From positions 912,763 through 976,762 of the forward strand of contig JAPTYO010000007.1 in NCBI GenBank assembly GCA_036873135.1: DNA of 64,000 bases, given 5' to 3'. Below the pieces are notes generated by a model. That model was given only the letters and a program-made list of their open reading frames with translations, was not told the origin of the DNA and made no database searches. Below, piece by piece: positions 60,814 through 64,000 of this stretch. This stretch comes from Clarkia xantiana subsp. parviflora (taxonomy: Eukaryota; Streptophyta; Magnoliopsida; Myrtales; Onagraceae). Made by a program: the position numbers and the translations under genes. Position 1 is the first letter of the stretch. Each line of letters opens with the position of its first letter.

Positions 60814-62672
60814 TCATGGCTGGTTTGATGATGATGTCGCGTAGTTGGTTGCACCAAATCGCCTTAGTACACCTAGCCTGATGCATTCTTCGATTTCCCA
60901 GTTTAATGGTGGACACTTGTTTGTGTTGTGCCCCCAAGTTTTATGGTACTTGCACCATTCTTTGATGTCATTGCCCAAGAAAGCTGTCTCCGAGGCAAGC
61001 GGACTTGGGAGCTTGTTCTCTAGCAGGTTGACGTAAATGTCTTCTGCCACCGTGTTTAGCGGTGTGAAGATGTTGTTGATACCAAAGCTTGTGCCTTCCT
61101 GATTGTTCGTTTTTGCTTGAACACCTTTGTCCCAACTGAGGGGTGTACCCCTCCTCAGTTCTTGCTCGCAAGAGATTGCTGTCTCAAGCTTTTCCTTTAA
61201 ATCCGCCATGGTCCTTGTTGTTTGCCATCCATGTGTTCGTCCGAAGAAAAGGAAAGATCTGACGTTCATATTTGCGTAGAACACGCTTATCACATCTTCT
61301 CTTGTTGCTTTCGCGTTTGAGGCATTGGAGGCGAACCTGGTGAAGTATTCTGAGATTGACTCGTTTTCTCCCTGCTGAACGAGCCAAATCTGTTGCCATG
61401 GTGATAACTGGATGCTTTCTTGCGGTTTCCAGATTGTAATGGCTTGTTCCATTGGTTGCTTCTTTCTTTCATCAATTATCTTCTGCCTTTTGAAGGAATT
61501 TACCATGGCCACATGGTATTGGTCCTTTGCGCAGGATCCGACGCACGAGACACAGATTTGCCGGGTCACAACCTCGCCGGGTCACAGCCTTGCCGGGTCA
61601 CAACCTTACCGGGTCCCATGTATCGCCTGATGAATTTGGCTTTTAGATCCGCCCATGAAGTAATGCTTCCGCAAGGCAGTGAGAAGAACCAGTGTGCTGC
61701 GGTCCCGGCAAGAGTTTGTGAAAACGTCATTGCGAAGTGATGCGGGTTCTTTGTTCTGCCTAGCAGAGAGGCCTCGTGCTTTTGCACGTGTTCAATTGGG
61801 TCTCCTTTTCCCCGGTAAGGGTCTCCTCCTATTCGGTACAGTGCGTCAGGGACGTGACTGTTCACCAAGTGCTCAGCAAACGGATGTGACGCCCCTTCTT
61901 CAAGAGCGTGCATACCCTTCATTTTGGCCTCCCTCATTTTCTTCTCCACCAGCTCCTCTAACATTTCAGCGGTGAATCCCTTTGCCGGTTCGGCGTAACC
62001 TGTTGAAGGTTTTGGCTGATCGTTGTTTTGGTAGATGTCAGACTGATCCCTACTTGCGGCCTGATAAGGATCGTCTCTCATTGGTTGCTGCGGGTGGTAG
62101 AATGGGGGCTGCCTTTCGTTCCTCCATTGTTGAGCTCCTTGGAAAGGAGTGTATGACCGTGCAGGTTCATATCTCTCATGTTGGTGTCTGCCCTGGAAAG
62201 GGTTGCCATAGTGAGAAGTGTCTTGCGACATCTCTCGTGCTGGCGCAGTATGCTGTTGGTTGTTCGGAGGTGGCTGAGCTTCGTATCCTTGTGTTTTGAG
62301 ATACTCGCGGAGTGCGATTAACTCTTCCAGCGCTGCCATCATTGCTGGAGTGATGGTGGGCATCGGGTTTGCCCCCGCTCTCTGCTCGCCCTGAGGCAGT
62401 TCTGTCTGAGATTCTTCTCCATGTCCTTCTGGCTCGAAACCAGGCGGGTGCGCGTGGTGTTTGTCTCTTGGCTCTCTGTGCTGTGTGTTGGGCACAGTGT
62501 CCGTTGGTATGGATGAGGCTACGGAAGTGGCCCTTGGTATGTGGGAGGGTCCTGACTGGCTCCCAGCTGGAGCTTGGCATCCTGTTCTTTTGTTTGCCGG
62601 TGACTTTCTGGGGCGCCCGGGCCTTTTCCTTGGGTTTTTGACCTCCTCGGGAGGGTTGTGATCACTTGCCAT
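60814..62672 (-). pseudogene. Retrotransposon gag, interrupted
   Basis: The first minus-strand frame (62672-61566, 368 codons) starts 26 bp after the primer-binding site. It has a disordered basic/Pro/Gln-rich N-terminus, then a gag core ending around residue 345 (motifs HVQKHEA, AAHWFFSLP, SWADLKAKFIRRYM). The second frame (61569-60814) continues the capsid-like part (YFTRFASNASNA) and ends with a CKYHKTWGHNTNKC cluster followed by an IEECIRLGVLRRF segment, the gag C-terminus typical of plant gypsy elements. The two parts are in different frames and separated by a 98-bp insert (61518-61615) identical to the inverted LTR. 98 is not a multiple of 3, so gag cannot be translated through. Gag normally packages element RNA into particles; this copy probably cannot supply it. 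Confidence 0.85.
61518..61615. repeat. 98-bp LTR-derived segment inside gag, antisense orientation
   Basis: Identical, base for base as far as I can compare, to the reverse complement of 56520-56617 (left LTR) and 62800-62897 (right LTR). It includes four GGGTCACA-type repeats. Bordering words ATACATG and ATACCATG in element sense may be an imperfect duplication. Confidence 0.88.
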
Positions 62673-62697
62673 TGTTTCTGTGGTACTATAGCTTTTT

Positions 62698-62721
62698 GTT
62701 CGAATCGCGGAGACGGCGCCA
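62698..62721 (-). other. Primer-binding site of the LTR element
   Basis: On the minus strand it begins TGGCGCCGTCTCCGCG one base inside the right LTR. TGGCGCCGT starts are typical of plant gypsy primer sites for cellular tRNAs (tRNA-Asp-like); the exact tRNA is uncertain. Confidence 0.8.
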
Positions 62722-62722
62722 A

Positions 62723-63675
62723 TGTTGCGTCCGGGACGACTGAGGTCACGAGGACGCGTCTGAGGTTGTGCGGGTTAGGACCCTTCTGTCGGAGGTTGTG
62801 ACCCGGTAAGGTTGTGACCCGGCAAGGCTGTGACCCGGCGAGGTTGTGACCCGGCAAATCTGTGTCTCGTGCGTCGGATCCTGCGCAAAGGACCAATGCT
62901 AGCACGGAGAGGGGGGGGTGGTGCTAGCGGAGCCCTCTCCGATGCCTAAGTTACTATAGTGGCAAAAGGGTAATTTCTAGAGAGAGAGAATTCTAGAGAG
63001 AAGTCAGAGCTCAAAATACCAAAGTTGGGCAAATGAGAGAGTGAGTGAAAATGGGTGGCCAAGGCCTCCTATTTATAGGCTTCCTTGAGACCGGACCCGG
63101 TTTTAGAGCGGTTCGACGACGGTTCAAGGAGACAAACGGGAACCGTCATCCACATTGGTAATGCACGAACTTGACTTCTCTACACGTAACGGCGATCGCG
63201 GGTACGGTAATAGCGCGATACCCGTAAGGCAATCCGGACCTCGTCGAACTTGGACAATTCGGCGAGGTCCGAATTGTCACGCAACCCGGACATCCGGGTT
63301 GCGGGCAATCCGGAGGTCCGGATTGCCGCAACCCGGAGGTCCGGGTTGTTGCAACCCGGAGGTCCGGGTTGCTGCAACCCGGAGGTCCGGGTTGCTACAA
63401 CCCGGACCTCCGGATTGCAATGCAATCCGGACGTCCGGATTGCATTGCAATCCGGACGTCCGGATTGCATGGCAATCCGGACGTCCGGGTTGCTTTGCAA
63501 CCCGGACCTCCGGGTTGCTTTATGCAACCCGGAGGTCCGGTCCGGACGCGCGTAAACGCGCCTCCGGACCGTTTTGATACCGTGGGAGGTGTTTTTCGGA
63601 GCCGAGATGTAATTTTTGACGTGTTTGCGAGGCCCGAAGCGTAAATACGAACCCGAATTGGACATTTATCCATCA
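62723..63675 (-). repeat. Right LTR (5' LTR in element sense)
   Basis: 953 bp, matching the left LTR except in the palindrome array. The TATA box (TATAAAT on the minus strand, 63071-63077) should drive element transcription leftwards. Confidence 0.93.
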
Positions 63676-63680
63676 GCATT

Positions 63681-64000
63681 GAATATGCATCCACTGGACA
63701 TTCAACATTTTTGACATTTCTGCACTTGCCATTAATAAGTAGGGTGAACAAAATTGGTCCTGATTTGAATTGATTAAGACCATTTAATTTTGGTCCTTAT
63801 TTTAATTAAGATCGAATTAGGACCATCTGGAACCAATATGACCGACATGGTAGTTTTTATATTATATTATCTTTAATCTTTAAGTATTTTATAATAAAAA
63901 AAATTAATAAAAAAACTTAACTTACTTTCTAATATTAATTTATACTACTATTCCATTGATTTAACTTTTTATTTAAAAAAAAAATAATGTCTGCCCAAGA
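63681..64000. other. Flanking intergenic sequence
   Basis: AT-rich sequence right of the retrotransposon; a partly inverted AATTTTGGTCCT/AATTAGGACCA pattern at about 63748-63830. No gene. Confidence 0.5.

Larger units (their letters stand above)
56443..63675 (-). mobile_element. Complete non-autonomous Ty3/gypsy-like LTR retrotransposon
   Basis: 7,233-bp element with two LTRs (56443-57391 and 62723-63675), each with 5'-TG...CA-3' ends, and a perfect 5-bp target duplication GCATT (56438-56442 and 63676-63680). It reads on the minus strand: the primer-binding site (62698-62721) lies beside the right LTR and the purine tract CTCGGGGGCAAG beside the left. It contains a broken gag but no protease, reverse transcriptase, RNase H or integrase frame, so it depends on a partner element. 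The 3' untranslated part holds two tandem arrays (57889-58936, 59933-60358), a layout known from Tat/Ogre-type gypsy elements. LTRs are identical over the stretches I compared except for a palindrome array, so the insertion is young. Confidence 0.93.

Noticed and set aside
61412..62661. Plus-strand frames opposite gag
   Set aside because: Antisense shadows of the gag coding strand; element direction is fixed by the primer-binding site and purine tract.

Overview
The window is nuclear DNA of a flowering plant, most likely a eudicot. It is AT-rich, the genes have many introns with GT-AG borders, the gene families are plant-specific, and there are many small inverted-repeat transposons and one LTR retrotransposon. 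Gene models below were assembled by hand from reading frames, splice sites and remembered family sequences; no alignment or search was run.

Left part (1-33 kb) holds dispersed single genes. They are a membrane-anchored Pro/Ser-rich protein (1523-4709, +); tRNA-Gly(UCC) (5086-5157, -); a small unrecognised protein (6940-7290, -); QCR6, the hinge subunit of mitochondrial complex III, whose ATG is split by an intron (9434-11094, +); an HMA-fold protein without the metal CxxC (13228-13668, +); a BAK1/SERK3-type LRR receptor kinase with 11 exons (16342-20524, +); the RAE1 WD40 mRNA-export/nuclear-pore protein with 11 exons (21946-27357, -); and a CD2BP2/LIN1-like U5 snRNP protein (28487-32592, +).

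Middle part (34-49 kb) starts with an intronless SPARK-domain receptor kinase (34187-36139, +). It is followed by four almost identical four-exon exopolygalacturonase genes in the order + - - +. These copies form large inverted repeats: PG1/PG2 are tail to tail and PG3/PG4 are head to head across a palindromic promoter. All four predict intact 400-aa GH28 enzymes with every catalytic motif, so they look like very recent segmental duplicates.

Right part (49-64 kb) has a 14-exon serine carboxypeptidase-like acyltransferase gene (48968-55443, -) whose introns contain three inverted-repeat elements. Upstream lies a young, complete but non-autonomous Ty3/gypsy-like LTR retrotransposon (56443-63675, reading on the minus strand) with a perfect 5-bp target duplication. 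It carries a disrupted gag, no pol, and two long tandem arrays (66-bp and 54-bp units) in its 3' untranslated part. A 98-bp piece identical to its own LTR sits in antisense inside gag.

Small DNA transposons are the most repeated theme. There is a Mutator-like family with GGGTTAA ends (three clean copies with perfect 9-bp duplications, others with imperfect ones), a second Mutator-like element, one hAT-like element (8-bp duplication) and one CACTA-like element (3-bp duplication). Several lie inside introns of otherwise intact genes.
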